Positions 16,179 through 24,123 of a stretch of DNA of 32,706 nucleotides are shown in pieces (positions within the stretch are counted from its first letter, which is position 1; the number at the start of each line of letters is the position of its first letter). Both the position numbers and the translations under genes were made by a program. The stretch lies in NCBI RefSeq assembly GCF_001305515.1, contig NZ_LJYW01000001.1:4450202-4482907 (forward strand). The letters are read 5' to 3'. This DNA is from Prosthecodimorpha hirschii (GTDB taxonomy: Bacteria; Pseudomonadota; Alphaproteobacteria; Rhizobiales; Ancalomicrobiaceae). The notes under the pieces are model-generated. The model made no database searches. It saw only the letters and a program-made list of their open reading frames with translations, and was not told the DNA's origin.

Positions 16179-16195
16179 CGGTAGTTCCTCCCTAT

Positions 16196-16216
16196 GTGTT
16201 TCGTTGTTCGAAACAC
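16196..16216. promoter_or_regulatory. Operator site 1, inverted repeat upstream of the binding-protein gene
   Basis: The core GTTTCGTTGTTCGAAAC (16198-16214) is a perfect inverted repeat; including two flanking bases on each side, the arms are eight bases (GTGTTTCG and CGAAACAC) around five bases. On the minus strand a TTGACA (bases 16260-16255) lies about 46 bases before the core, so the site would fall just after the transcription start, an arrangement suited to repression. It shares its core with operator site 2. Binding by the adjacent IclR protein is inferred. Confidence 0.8.
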
Positions 16217-16256
16217 TGTTCTAATATCGAAATGCTGCCCGACTTGGTCCGGAGTG

Positions 16257-17078
16257 TCAAGCGCCCGCGGCTTCCGCGGCCGGGCGGGGCATCGCCGGTG
16301 CGCCGCGATGGCCGAGCAGGGCGGAGACGGCGGCGGCGGCGCGCGTGGTCTCGCGCACCTGATCGTCGGAGGGCGGGTCCGGCAGGAACTGGATGGAATC
16401 GACGATCCCGACGGTGGCGACCAGCGTGCCGGTCGCGTCGAAGACCGGTGCGGCCAGCGCATTCAATCCGAGCAGGGACTCGTTCGGCCCGCCCGCCCAG
16501 CCCTGCCGCCGGATCAGTTCCAGTTCCTGCTCGAGCGCGGCGGGGCTGACGATGGTGTGCGGGGTCAGCATGTCGAGCCGGGAGCGCAGGATGCGGCGGC
16601 GCAGGATCTCGTCGCCATAGGCAAGTGCCACCTTGCCCTGGGCGGAGGCATGAAACGGCAGCAGGGAGCCGCGCCGCACGCCGATCTCGACCAGCGAGCG
16701 GCCGTTGATCGCGGTCTGCACCCGAATGCCGTCCTCCTCGACCAGCGACAGCACGCTGTAGTGGCCGAGCGCGTCGCGCAGGTCGCGCAGCACCGGCGTG
16801 GCGATGTCGACGAGGTCGAGATTGTCGCCGACCATGCGGGCGAGACCGACCAGCCGCGGGCCGACCTGATAGCGTTCGGTCTCGGTCTGCTGGGCCAGGT
16901 AGCCCCGCCCGACCAGGGTCTGCAGGTGCCGGTGGATCCGGCTCTTGGTGGTTCCGAGCGCCTGGGCGAGGGCGGTGACGCCGACCGGACGCCCCTCCTC
17001 GACCACGCGTTCGATGATCTGCAGGGCGAGCACAACGGCCTGCACGCCCTCTTCGCTCTTGCCCGTCACCTTCGGCAT
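16257..17078 (-). CDS. IclR-family transcriptional regulator of cluster B
   Basis: The 273-residue regulator has IclR family length. Residues 10-70 form the winged HTH (VTALAQALGTTKSRIHRHLQ, then GRGYLAQQTETERYQVG). The effector domain begins near residue 85 and includes HASAQGKVALAY (the conserved region near the ligand pocket) and GLNALAAPVFDATGTLVATVGI. The C-terminal tail is alanine-rich. It lies between the two operator copies, upstream of the liv-type operon and divergent from the aldolase gene, the standard geometry for a local regulator. As an IclR protein it probably responds to a small aromatic or oxo acid; whether it represses or activates is not shown. The start at 17078 has no upstream in-frame competitor that fits better. 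Confidence 0.92.
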   Translation of the reverse strand: MPKVTGKSEEGVQAVVLALQIIERVVEEGRPVGVTALAQALGTTKSRIHRHLQTLVGRGYLAQQTETERYQVGPRLVGLARMVGDNLDLVDIATPVLRDLRDALGHYSVLSLVEEDGIRVQTAINGRSLVEIGVRRGSLLPFHASAQGKVALAYGDEILRRRILRSRLDMLTPHTIVSPAALEQELELIRRQGWAGGPNESLLGLNALAAPVFDATGTLVATVGIVDSIQFLPDPPSDDQVRETTRAAAAVSALLGHRGAPAMPRPAAEAAGA

Positions 17079-17155
17079 GGCTCATCTGCTCCGACGCCCC
17101 GGCGCCTTGACAATCCTGCCGGCTCCGGCGCACCTTCTGGGAAAATCGATACGAC

Positions 17156-17172
17156 GTTTCGTTGTACGAAAC
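17156..17172. promoter_or_regulatory. Operator site 2, inverted repeat upstream of the aldolase gene
   Basis: GTTTCGTTGTACGAAAC has seven-base perfect arms (GTTTCGT and ACGAAAC) around a three-base centre and differs from the core of site 1 at one position. It lies 23 bases before the aldolase ATG, ahead of GGGAGGA (17178-17184). A TTGACA at 17107-17112 lies 49 bases before the core, nearly the same spacing as at site 1. No good -10 box was found. Binding by the IclR protein is inferred. Confidence 0.8.
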
Positions 17173-17195
17173 ATTCTGGGAGGAATCATCCGGCC

Positions 17196-17999
17196 ATGTC
17201 AAGCGCGTCGCGGCCATCGCCGCGCGAGTTCCGCCGCCGCTTCCTGGCGGGCGAGACTCTCCTCGGCACGTTCCTGAAGACCCCGACCGGCCATGCCGCC
17301 GAGATCCTCGGCTCGGTCGGCCTGGATTTCGTCGTGCTCGACGTCGAGCATGCGCCGTTCGATCGCGGCAGCGTCGACCGGACCCTGATGGGCGCGCGGG
17401 CCGGCGGCATTGCCGGCATCGTCCGGGTCGCCCACGAGGGCGAGATCCTGGGCGCGCTCGACGACGGCGCCGCCGGCGTGCTGGTGCCGCATGTGTCGAG
17501 CCCCGAGCGGGCGCGCGAGGTGGTGGCTTGCGCGCGCTATCGCGGCGGCAAGCGCGGCTTTTCCAATTCGCCGCGGGCCGGCGACTATGGCGGCCGGGGC
17601 ATCTGGCCGCATGTCGACGCGCAGGATGCCGAGGTCACGGTCATCGCCATGATCGAGGATCCGGAAGCGCTCGACTGCCTGGACGCCATCCTGGCGGTGC
17701 CGGGCCTCGACGGCGCCTTCATCGGCCGCGGCGACCTGACGGTCGCGCTCGGCGCCCCCGCCATGGACGCGCCGGCGGTGCGCGATGCGGCCGAACGCAT
17801 CCTCGCCGCCGCCGGGCGGGCGAAGAAGCCGATCTGCATGATGGTCGCCAATGCGGCGGAAGCCGCCGATTTCGCCCGCCTCGGCGCCTCCGCCTTCATC
17901 GTCGCGTCCGACCAGGGGCTGATGCGCCAGATGGCCGCCAAGGTGCTGGCCGATTTCAAACCCCTGAAGGCGACCGATCAGGAAGGAAGACCCGCATGA
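17196..17999 (+). CDS. HpcH/HpaI-family aldolase
   Basis: The 267-residue TIM-barrel class II aldolase resembles 4-hydroxy-2-oxoheptanedioate and 2-dehydro-3-deoxyglucarate aldolases. Residues expected for catalysis and metal binding are visible: His52 in VEHAP, Arg77 in IVRVAHEG, Glu154 in MIEDPEA and Asp180 in FIGRGDLTVALG. These enzymes split 2-oxo acids to pyruvate and an aldehyde in the cytoplasm. The usual FIGPxDL reads GRGDL here and MIE is followed by Asp, small departures that may affect specificity. GGGAGGA lies 11 bases before the ATG at 17196; the longer open frame upstream crosses the regulator and is not used. Its stop overlaps the start of the next gene as ATGA. Confidence 0.92.
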   Translation: MSSASRPSPREFRRRFLAGETLLGTFLKTPTGHAAEILGSVGLDFVVLDVEHAPFDRGSVDRTLMGARAGGIAGIVRVAHEGEILGALDDGAAGVLVPHVSSPERAREVVACARYRGGKRGFSNSPRAGDYGGRGIWPHVDAQDAEVTVIAMIEDPEALDCLDAILAVPGLDGAFIGRGDLTVALGAPAMDAPAVRDAAERILAAAGRAKKPICMMVANAAEAADFARLGASAFIVASDQGLMRQMAAKVLADFKPLKATDQEGRPA

Positions 18000-18925
18000 G
18001 CGCCGCCGACACCGTCGAAGCCCGCATCGACCGGCTCATGGTCGGTGCCATCGACCCCCATGTCCATACCGGCCCGTCGATCGCGCCGCGCGCGCTCGAC
18101 CACCTCGATCTCGCCCGCGACGGCTCGAAGGCCGGCATGGCGGCGATCGTCACCAAGGACCACGACTATTCCGGCGTGATGACCGCGGCCCTGATCGCGC
18201 GGCACAATCCGGAACTGACCACCAAGGTCTATTCCGGCATCGTGCTCAACAACGTCGTCGGCGGGCTCAACCCCTTCGCGGTCGAGCATACCGCCGCGAT
18301 GGGCGGCAAGATCGTCTGGCTGCCGACCCTGACCGCCGAGCAGCATTTCCGCTGGGAGGCCGCATCCGGCCGGTCGCATCCGGCCTCGACGACCAAGATC
18401 CGCCATGCCGAGGTCATTCCGGTGACGGGCGCCGACGGCAAGCCGACGGATGCCGTCAAGGAGATCCTCGACGTGGTCGCGCGCACCGACATGGCGCTCG
18501 CCAGCGGCCATATCCACATCTCCGAGACCTGGACGGTGTTCGAGGAGGCGCAGCGGCGCGGCGTCAAGCGGCTGATCCTGACCCATCCGGAGGATATCGT
18601 CGACGGCAGCGCCAACGACGTGCGCGGCATCGCCGCCATGGGGGCGATGGTCGAGCATTCGCTGTGCATGTTCCTCGAGGGCTGCAAGTTCAAGTCGCGC
18701 GACGAGCAGGATCTGAAGATGTTCATCGACGCCGCCGGCGTCGACAACACCATCATGTGCTCGGATCTCGGCCAGGTCGGCACCTTCCATCCGATCGACG
18801 GCCTGCGCCGCGGCATGAAGCTGTGCATCGATTTCGGCTATTCGGACGACGACATCCGCAAGATGTTCTCGCTCAACACCGCCCGCGTGCTCGGCATCGC
18901 GGCCGACCTGCCGGCGGCGGCGTAG
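17996..18925 (+). CDS. DUF6282-type metal-dependent hydrolase-like protein
   Basis: The 309-residue cytoplasmic protein begins with a metal-binding HxH motif (DPHVHTG, His22 and His24). It continues through KDHDYSG, GHIHISE, LTHPEDIVDG and IMCSDLGQ, which supply further histidines and an aspartate in the order of an amidohydrolase-like TIM barrel. I recognise it as DUF6282, a family without an assigned reaction that often sits beside HpcH/HpaI aldolases and ABC importers. Its ATG overlaps the aldolase stop by four bases, with GGAAGGAAG upstream, so the two are coupled and probably act in sequence: hydrolysis or ring opening of the imported compound, then aldol cleavage, or the reverse. The reaction order is inference. 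Confidence 0.8.
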   Translation: MSAADTVEARIDRLMVGAIDPHVHTGPSIAPRALDHLDLARDGSKAGMAAIVTKDHDYSGVMTAALIARHNPELTTKVYSGIVLNNVVGGLNPFAVEHTAAMGGKIVWLPTLTAEQHFRWEAASGRSHPASTTKIRHAEVIPVTGADGKPTDAVKEILDVVARTDMALASGHIHISETWTVFEEAQRRGVKRLILTHPEDIVDGSANDVRGIAAMGAMVEHSLCMFLEGCKFKSRDEQDLKMFIDAAGVDNTIMCSDLGQVGTFHPIDGLRRGMKLCIDFGYSDDDIRKMFSLNTARVLGIAADLPAAA

Positions 18926-18929
18926 GCGC

Positions 18930-18963
18930 GGTCGCAGTCCGGCCCCGGTCGCAGTCCGGCCCC
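18930..18963. repeat. Two 17-base tandem repeats after the DUF6282 gene
   Basis: GGTCGCAGTCCGGCCCC occurs twice in perfect tandem (18930-18946 and 18947-18963) in the roughly 110-base gap between the convergent DUF6282 and DUF4286 genes. No terminator hairpin with a T-run is seen in this gap. Confidence 0.85.
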
Positions 18964-19034
18964 GGGCCGCGATCGGTTGGTGCGGCTGCGCGCCGCCGTC
19001 CGGAAGACGGCGCGGGCCGATCCGGCCGGACCGG

Positions 19035-19715
19035 TCACGCCGGGATGCGGCACTCGTATTCGAAGCGGTAGCGGCCGATCAGAACCGGGCCGTCGAGCAC
19101 CGGGGCGAGCGCGGCGGCGAGATCGGCGAGTGCCCGGTCGAGCGGCGCCTCGTTGCAGGCTTCGACCAGGATCACCCAGGACGGCGCGGCGCCGATATCG
19201 TCGCGGCCGCGGCTCTCGGTGGTCTTGAGCGCGCTGGCGCCGAGATCGGTCCGGCACAGATGCGCGCCGGTCACCTGCGGCAGCGCGGCGGCGGCCGGCA
19301 GCGCCTCGTCGGCGATCAGGCCGGCGGCGTCCGCCTCGCGCCCCTCCGCCACGGCGAAGCGGATCGTGCCGAGAAGGCCGCCTGCGCCCGGACCGAGGCT
19401 CGCCTCGACCCGCGACAGCGCGCGCGCGGTGTTGCGGAAGGCGCTGGTGGCGCGCCGGGTCCACTCGGTCGGGGCGTTGAGCCGGGCCAGATAGGGCGCG
19501 CTGGTCTGCACCTCGGCGGTCTCGGTCTCGTAGAGGGTGAAGAATTCCGGACTGGTCGCCGCATCGAGGCCGACATAGCGCCGGCCGCGGCGGAAGCCCG
19601 GGATGGCGGCGCGTTCCGGCATGTGCTCATGCAGGTGCCAGGCATAGAACTCGTCGCGGCCTTCCGGCGTGATGTCGTTCCAGATGCAGATTGCGCCGCC
19701 GCCCGCCAATGCCAT
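19035..19715 (-). CDS. DUF4286-like conserved hypothetical protein
   Basis: The 226-residue cytoplasmic protein has the opening ICIWNDITPEGRDEFYAWHL followed by HEHMPERAAIPGFRRGRRY (about residues 8-47), which I recognise as typical of DUF4286, a ferredoxin-like (dimeric alpha/beta-barrel) family with no assigned reaction. A second, weaker repeat of the same fold seems present in the C-terminal half (APSWVILVEACNEAPLDRAL, then IGRYRFEYEC), suggesting two domains. The conserved WH..EH..ER residues could form an active site. GAGGA lies six bases before the ATG, and the gene begins nine bases after the SDR stop, so it is the last gene of the minus arm of cluster C. A role on the same substrate as the SDR is inference. 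Confidence 0.72.
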   Translation of the reverse strand: MALAGGGAICIWNDITPEGRDEFYAWHLHEHMPERAAIPGFRRGRRYVGLDAATSPEFFTLYETETAEVQTSAPYLARLNAPTEWTRRATSAFRNTARALSRVEASLGPGAGGLLGTIRFAVAEGREADAAGLIADEALPAAAALPQVTGAHLCRTDLGASALKTTESRGRDDIGAAPSWVILVEACNEAPLDRALADLAAALAPVLDGPVLIGRYRFEYECRIPA

Positions 19716-19724
19716 GTTGGTTCC

Positions 19725-20495
19725 TCAATAGGTTGCCCGGCCGCCCGACAGGTCGAATACGGCCCCGGTCGAATAGCTGCAATCGTCCGACAGAAGCCAG
19801 CCCGTCATGGCGGCAATCTCGTCGACGCCGACGAAGCGGCCCATCGGGATGCGCGCCAGGATCTCGGCCTTGCGGGCCGGCGTGATTTCCTTGGCCATGT
19901 CGGTCTCGGCCGCCGCCGGGGTGATGCAGTTGACCAGGATGCCGTGGGTCGCCAGTTCCTTGCCGAGGCTCTTGGTCATCGCGACGATGCCGGCTTTGGA
20001 GGCCGCATAGGCGCCGGCATTCGGCATGCCCTCCTTGGCCTGGATCGACGAGACGTTGACGATCCGGCCGCGGTCGGGACCCACGGCCTCCAGCATGCGC
20101 GGCACGCAGGCGGCCAGCACCAGGAAGGTGCCGGTCAGGTTGACGTCGATCACCCTGCGGAATTCGGCCGGCGGCTGCAGCCAGAGCGGGGCGACCGGGC
20201 CGAGGATGCCGGCATTGTTGACGAGGCCGCGGACCGTGCCGAAGGCCGCCCAGGTGGCATCCGCCGCGGCCGCGACCGACGCCTCGTCGGCAATGTCGCA
20301 GCCGAGGCCGAGGTGGGGGAGGCCGAGATGGTGGGGGCCGAGAGCGGACGCGGCGGCAATCGCGCCGGCCGCGTCCCGGTCCCAGAGCGCCAGCCGCCAG
20401 CCATCCGCGGCGAGGCGCCGCGCGATGGCCAGGCCGATGCCGCGCGCGCCGCCGGTGACGATGGCGGCGCGGCCCGTTTGCGCATCCCTGCTCAT
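19725..20495 (-). CDS. Short-chain dehydrogenase/reductase (classical SDR)
   Basis: The 256-residue protein is a classical SDR. It has the cofactor loop TGGARGIG (residues 14-21), Asp39 at the end of the second strand (LALWDRD), which favours NAD(H) over NADP(H), NNAG (93-96), Asn119, Ser149/Ser150 and the catalytic YAASK (Tyr163, Lys167). The C-terminus FDLSGGRATY is the usual substrate-loop end. It interconverts an alcohol and a ketone; the substrate is unknown. The ATG overlaps the upstream binding-protein stop as ATGA, so it is coupled to the importer genes. Within cluster C it probably oxidises the imported compound or an early intermediate. Confidence 0.93.
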   Translation of the reverse strand: MSRDAQTGRAAIVTGGARGIGLAIARRLAADGWRLALWDRDAAGAIAAASALGPHHLGLPHLGLGCDIADEASVAAAADATWAAFGTVRGLVNNAGILGPVAPLWLQPPAEFRRVIDVNLTGTFLVLAACVPRMLEAVGPDRGRIVNVSSIQAKEGMPNAGAYAASKAGIVAMTKSLGKELATHGILVNCITPAAAETDMAKEITPARKAEILARIPMGRFVGVDEIAAMTGWLLSDDCSYSTGAVFDLSGGRATY

Positions 20496-21469
20496 TTCGG
20501 CAGGAGATCGTTGCTGAAGAAGGACGCCGCGGTCATGTCGGTCTTGAGCTCCTGGTAGTCCTTCATCAGGTCGAGCGTCATCTGCCAGTCGGCCGGCGCC
20601 ATGAAGCCGATCGCCGCCGTCGGGGCCGCCTTGGAGCGGACCAGCTTGAGCCCGGCCTGCAATTGCTTCAGCGCCATCGCCTTGTCCATGTCCGGCTTGA
20701 CCTTGAGGCCCGCCGCGATCGCCGCCTCCGGGTCCTTCTCGGCCTCCGCATAGGCCTTCTGGGTCGCCCGGATGAAGCCCTCGACCAGCTTCGGCTTGTC
20801 CTTCAGCGTGTCGGCATGGACGTGGATGGCGAGACCCATCGTGTTCACGCCGTAGTCGGCATAGTTGAACACGGTCGACGCGACGCCCTTCTGCTCGAGG
20901 ATGAAGGGCTGGTTTTCCGAGCCGCCGAGCAGGGCGTCGGCGCGCTTCTCTAGCACCGCGACCAGCTTGGTCGGGCCGTCGACGCGCAGGAAGTTGATCT
21001 TGGACTGGTCGAGCCCGGCGCCCTTGATCAGGGCCGGCAGGATGGTCAGCCCGGCCTCGCCGGTGGTCGCCGCGATGGTCCGGCCCTCGAGGTCCTTCAT
21101 CGACTTGATGCCGCTGTCGGCGCGGGCGATGACCGCGAAGGGCGTCGTGTTCATGATGCCCATGACGGCCTTGATCGGCGCGCCCTTGGTGATGCCGTTG
21201 ATGATGCTGGCACCGTCCGAGAGGCCGAAGGTGTCGCCCTTGGCGGCGACGATCTGCACGGCGCGGCCGGAGCCCTGGCCCTCGCCGACCTCCAGATCGA
21301 TGCCCTCGGCCTTGTAGTAGCCGCGCTCGATGCCGAGGTAGAACGGGGTGTGGAAGCCGTAGATCAGCCAGTTCAGGCGCAGCGTCGCCTTTTCCTGCGC
21401 GACGGCCGGCGCCGAGGCCAGCATGACGATGCCGGCCGCCAGGCCGAGTAGGCTCTTCAAGGACTTCAT
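20492..21469 (-). CDS. ABC substrate-binding protein (NMT1/ThiY-like), Sec-exported
   Basis: The 325-residue protein has a Sec signal peptide (MKSLKSLLGLAAGIVMLASA, cleaved near AVAQ/EKATL). The mature start LRLNWLIYGFHTPFYLGIERGYYKAEGIDLEV is the signature of the NMT1/ThiY group that binds thiamine-pyrimidine, sulfonate and related ligands. The inner stretch SMKDLEGRTIAATTGEAG is the usual ligand-loop region. GGGAGGAAC lies upstream of the ATG at 21469. It follows the permease gene by about 50 bases and couples to the SDR. Compared with the Tat-exported binding protein of cluster A, it uses Sec and differs in sequence, so the two importers probably have different ligands. Confidence 0.92.
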   Translation of the reverse strand: MKSLKSLLGLAAGIVMLASAPAVAQEKATLRLNWLIYGFHTPFYLGIERGYYKAEGIDLEVGEGQGSGRAVQIVAAKGDTFGLSDGASIINGITKGAPIKAVMGIMNTTPFAVIARADSGIKSMKDLEGRTIAATTGEAGLTILPALIKGAGLDQSKINFLRVDGPTKLVAVLEKRADALLGGSENQPFILEQKGVASTVFNYADYGVNTMGLAIHVHADTLKDKPKLVEGFIRATQKAYAEAEKDPEAAIAAGLKVKPDMDKAMALKQLQAGLKLVRSKAAPTAAIGFMAPADWQMTLDLMKDYQELKTDMTAASFFSNDLLPK

Positions 21470-21520
21470 GTGTTCCTCCCTTTTGGTTTTTTCAGGGGAC
21501 TTGCCGGGGTGGGCCGGCTT

Positions 21521-22324
21521 TCAGATCGGATTCACGTCGCCATGGCCGCGCTGGGATACGTGCCAGGGGATCAGAATCTGCTCGACCAATTCGACCGCCG
21601 CATAGAGGGCAAAGCCCAGGGCGGTCAGGACGAAGACCGACCCGAAGGCCATCGAGGTGTTCAGGTTGCCGTTGGCTTCGAGCAGCAGGTAGCCGAGGCC
21701 GCGGTCGGAGGCGACGAATTCGGCCACCACGGCGGCCGTCGCCGACAGGGCCGCCGCCACCTTGATGCCGGTGAACAGCGTCGGCAGGGCATGCGGCACC
21801 TGCACGCGCAGGAAGATGCGCCAGCGTCCGGCGCCGGTGGAGCGCGCCAGATCCATGATGTCCGGATCGACCGAGCGGAAGGCGGTGATCGCCGAGACCA
21901 CCACGGGGAAGAAGGACAGGAGGAACACCAGCAGCACCTTCGGGATCAGCCCGAAGCCGAACCAGATGATGAACAGCGGGGCGACCGCGATCTTGGGCAC
22001 GATCTGGAAGAAGACCAGCAGCGGATAGACGGTCTTCTCCATGCCGCGCGAGAAGGCGACGATCAGCGCCAGCGCGATGCCGACGATCACCGCGGCGGCG
22101 AAGCCGATCAGCATCGGCTGCAGGGTGAACAGGGCGGCGCCGGAATACTGTACGCGGCGGTTCCAGAGCTCGACGAACACCGCCGAGGGCGCCGGCAGGA
22201 TGTAGGCCGGCAGCCCGAAGCCGCGCGCCGCCACCTCCCAGAGGATCAGAAACCCCGCCACCGTCACCGCCACCTGCGCACCGCCGCGCAGGCGCCGGGC
22301 GACCGACCCGACCGCCTTGCCCAT
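21521..22324 (-). CDS. ABC transporter permease, NitT/TauT (SsuC-like) family
   Basis: The 267-residue inner-membrane permease has about six helices. The first is VAVTVAGFLILWEVAARGFG, followed by LPAYILPAPSAVFVELW, a conserved SsuC/TauC-type element. The ATPase-coupling loop QVPHALPTLFTGIKVAAALS is followed by AEFVASDRGLGYLLLEA. The ATG at 22324 is preceded by AAGGAGGAAGG, a very strong ribosome-binding site. It is the first gene of the minus arm of cluster C. Its ATPase partner is not beside it but on the divergent arm (23332-24123), so the importer is split between two transcripts. Confidence 0.92.
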   Translation of the reverse strand: MGKAVGSVARRLRGGAQVAVTVAGFLILWEVAARGFGLPAYILPAPSAVFVELWNRRVQYSGAALFTLQPMLIGFAAAVIVGIALALIVAFSRGMEKTVYPLLVFFQIVPKIAVAPLFIIWFGFGLIPKVLLVFLLSFFPVVVSAITAFRSVDPDIMDLARSTGAGRWRIFLRVQVPHALPTLFTGIKVAAALSATAAVVAEFVASDRGLGYLLLEANGNLNTSMAFGSVFVLTALGFALYAAVELVEQILIPWHVSQRGHGDVNPI

Positions 22325-22343
22325 ATCCCGAGCCTTCCTCCTT

Positions 22344-22504
22344 GAGCACCGGGCGTCGCTGCGGACGCAATCGCGGTGCTCACCGCACTGAATTCTCGGC
22401 TCCTGCGGTCGGATGTCCGATCCGATCCCCGGGGGCCGTCGCCGTTGGTTCGGCGGATTGACGCGGACCTCGCTTCATGCAAACTGAACGAAATCCATGA
22501 TGGA
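22344..22504. promoter_or_regulatory. Divergent promoter region of cluster C with inverted repeats
   Basis: The gap between the divergent permease and IclR genes holds several inverted repeats. GAGCACCG (22344-22351) pairs with CGGTGCTC (22374-22381), and inside it GCGTC (22353-22357) pairs with GACGC (22364-22368), giving a long hairpin. TCGGAT (22409-22414) pairs with ATCCGA (22420-22425). TCCATGATGGA (22494-22504) is a palindrome directly before the IclR start. A possible -35, TTGACG, lies at 22458-22463 for the plus arm. Any of these could be the IclR operator; the GTTTCG site of cluster B is absent here. Confidence 0.5.
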
Positions 22505-22507
22505 ACG

Positions 22508-23335
22508 ATGTACCGTCAAATGCGGGTCGTCAAGTCTCAACTCTCCCACTGCCTCGCCGTCTTCGAAGCCATGGCGGATGCCCGCCATGCGCACCGGCTG
22601 ACCGACCTCGCCCAGCGCCTGGATGCGCCGAAGTCGAGCGTGCAGCGGCTGCTCGAGCATCTCGCCGCCGAGGGCTGGGTCGAGCAGGACCCCTCGACCG
22701 AGCAGTACCGGCTGACGCTCCGCCTCGCCGTGCTCGGCCAGCGCTTCATGCAGACCGCCGGCATCGCCGACGCGACCGACGGCATCCTGCGCAACGTGGC
22801 GCGGCAGACGGCCGAGCTGGTCCGCCTGACGCTGGTCGACGACGACCGGCTGGTCTGGATCGGCTCGGCCCAGGGCGCCCCGCCCGGGCTCGTCTACCAG
22901 CCGTCCATGGGCGGGCGGATCGTCTCCTACGCGACCGCCAACGGGAAGGCGTGGCTCGCCACGCTGACCGACGAGGAAGCCTGCCGGATCGCGCTCCGGG
23001 ACGGGCTCGGCCAGCCCTCCGCCGAGGTCGGCCCGCGCGCGCTGACCACCATCGAGGGTCTCGTCGGCGCGCTCGCCCGCGTCCGGGCCCAGGGCTTTGC
23101 GACCGCCGAGGAGGAGGCCGAAGCCGGCGTCGCCGCCGTGGCGGTGGCGGTGATCGATCCTGCGACCGGCCGAGCGCTCGGCGCGACCAGCGTCGCCGGC
23201 CCGGTCATGCGCCTGTCGCCGGAACGGCGGCCCGCAATGGTCGCGGCGCTGCGGGCGGCCGCGACCGAACTCGCCCGTGTCTGGCCGCTGCGGCGGCCCC
23301 AACAAGAAACTCTCGGGAGGCGTGAAGCCCTATGA
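22508..23335 (+). CDS. IclR-family transcriptional regulator of cluster C
   Basis: The 275-residue regulator carries an N-terminal winged HTH (LTDLAQRLDAPKSSVQRLLE, then EGWVEQDPSTEQYRLTLRLA) and an IclR effector domain (SMGGRIVSYATANGKAWLAT, corresponding to the SAxGKAxLA element, and AVAVAVIDPATGRALGATSVAG). The start at 22508 (MYRQMRVVK) places the HTH normally; an upstream ATG at 22376 would add 44 residues lacking IclR features, and 22520 is also possible. It is divergent from the permease and its stop overlaps the ATPase start as ATGA, so regulator and ATPase share a transcript. It probably controls both arms of cluster C in response to the imported compound. Confidence 0.9.
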   Translation: MYRQMRVVKSQLSHCLAVFEAMADARHAHRLTDLAQRLDAPKSSVQRLLEHLAAEGWVEQDPSTEQYRLTLRLAVLGQRFMQTAGIADATDGILRNVARQTAELVRLTLVDDDRLVWIGSAQGAPPGLVYQPSMGGRIVSYATANGKAWLATLTDEEACRIALRDGLGQPSAEVGPRALTTIEGLVGALARVRAQGFATAEEEAEAGVAAVAVAVIDPATGRALGATSVAGPVMRLSPERRPAMVAALRAAATELARVWPLRRPQQETLGRREAL

Positions 23336-24123
23336 CGGCGTCGTCCGGAATATCCATCCGCGGGGTCAGCAAGGTCTATGGACAGGGCGAGCGCGCCACC
23401 ACGGCGCTGGCCCCGATCGACCTCGATATCGAGCCCGGCGAATTCGTCGCCATCGTCGGTCCGTCCGGCTGCGGCAAGTCCACGCTGTTGCGCCTGATCA
23501 CCGGCCTGGTGCCGCGCACCGGCGGGGAGCTGACCGTGTTCGGCAAGTCCGTCACCGCGCCGGTCACCGATATCGGCATCGTGTTCCAGCAGCCGATCCT
23601 GCTCGAATGGCGCAACGTGCTCGAAAACGTGCTGTTCCAGATCGACATGCGCGGCCTCGACCGGGCCCGCTATCTGCCCAAGGCGATGGAATTGCTCAAG
23701 GCCGTCGGCCTGGAGGATTTTGCCGACCGGCGTCCCTACGAACTGTCCGGCGGCATGCGCCAGCGCGCATCGATCGCCCGCGGCCTGGTCCACGAGCCGC
23801 CGCTCCTGATGATGGACGAGCCCTTCGGCGCGCTCGATGCGCTGACCCGCGAACAGATGCGCATCGATCTCGAACGGCTGTGGATGGAGACGCGCAAGAC
23901 GGTCGTGTTCATCACCCACTCGATCGACGAGGCCGTGCTGCTCGCCGACCGCGTCGTGGTCATGTCGCCGCGGCCGGGCCGGATCGAGACCATCATGACC
24001 ATCGACATCCCGCGGCCGCGCGGGCTCGGCGCGCGCAAGGACCCGCGCTTCGTCGCGGCGACCGATGCGATCACGGAGATCTTCCTGGAGCGCGGCGTCT
24101 TCTCCGCCGGCGGCCACGGATGA
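23332..24123 (+). CDS. ABC transporter ATP-binding protein, NitT/TauT family
   Basis: The 263-residue ATPase has Walker [10 protein letters not shown] (residues 43-51), the Q-loop FQQPILLEWRNVLENV, signature [15 protein letters not shown], Walker [13 protein letters not shown] and HSIDEAVLLADRV with the switch histidine. It belongs to the SsuB/TauB-like group and is the only candidate partner for the permease and binding protein on the other arm of cluster C. The ATG overlaps the IclR stop by four bases, and its own stop overlaps the next start in the same way. All catalytic motifs appear intact. Confidence 0.94.
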   Translation: MTASSGISIRGVSKVYGQGERATTALAPIDLDIEPGEFVAIVGPSGCGKSTLLRLITGLVPRTGGELTVFGKSVTAPVTDIGIVFQQPILLEWRNVLENVLFQIDMRGLDRARYLPKAMELLKAVGLEDFADRRPYELSGGMRQRASIARGLVHEPPLLMMDEPFGALDALTREQMRIDLERLWMETRKTVVFITHSIDEAVLLADRVVVMSPRPGRIETIMTIDIPRPRGLGARKDPRFVAATDAITEIFLERGVFSAGGHG

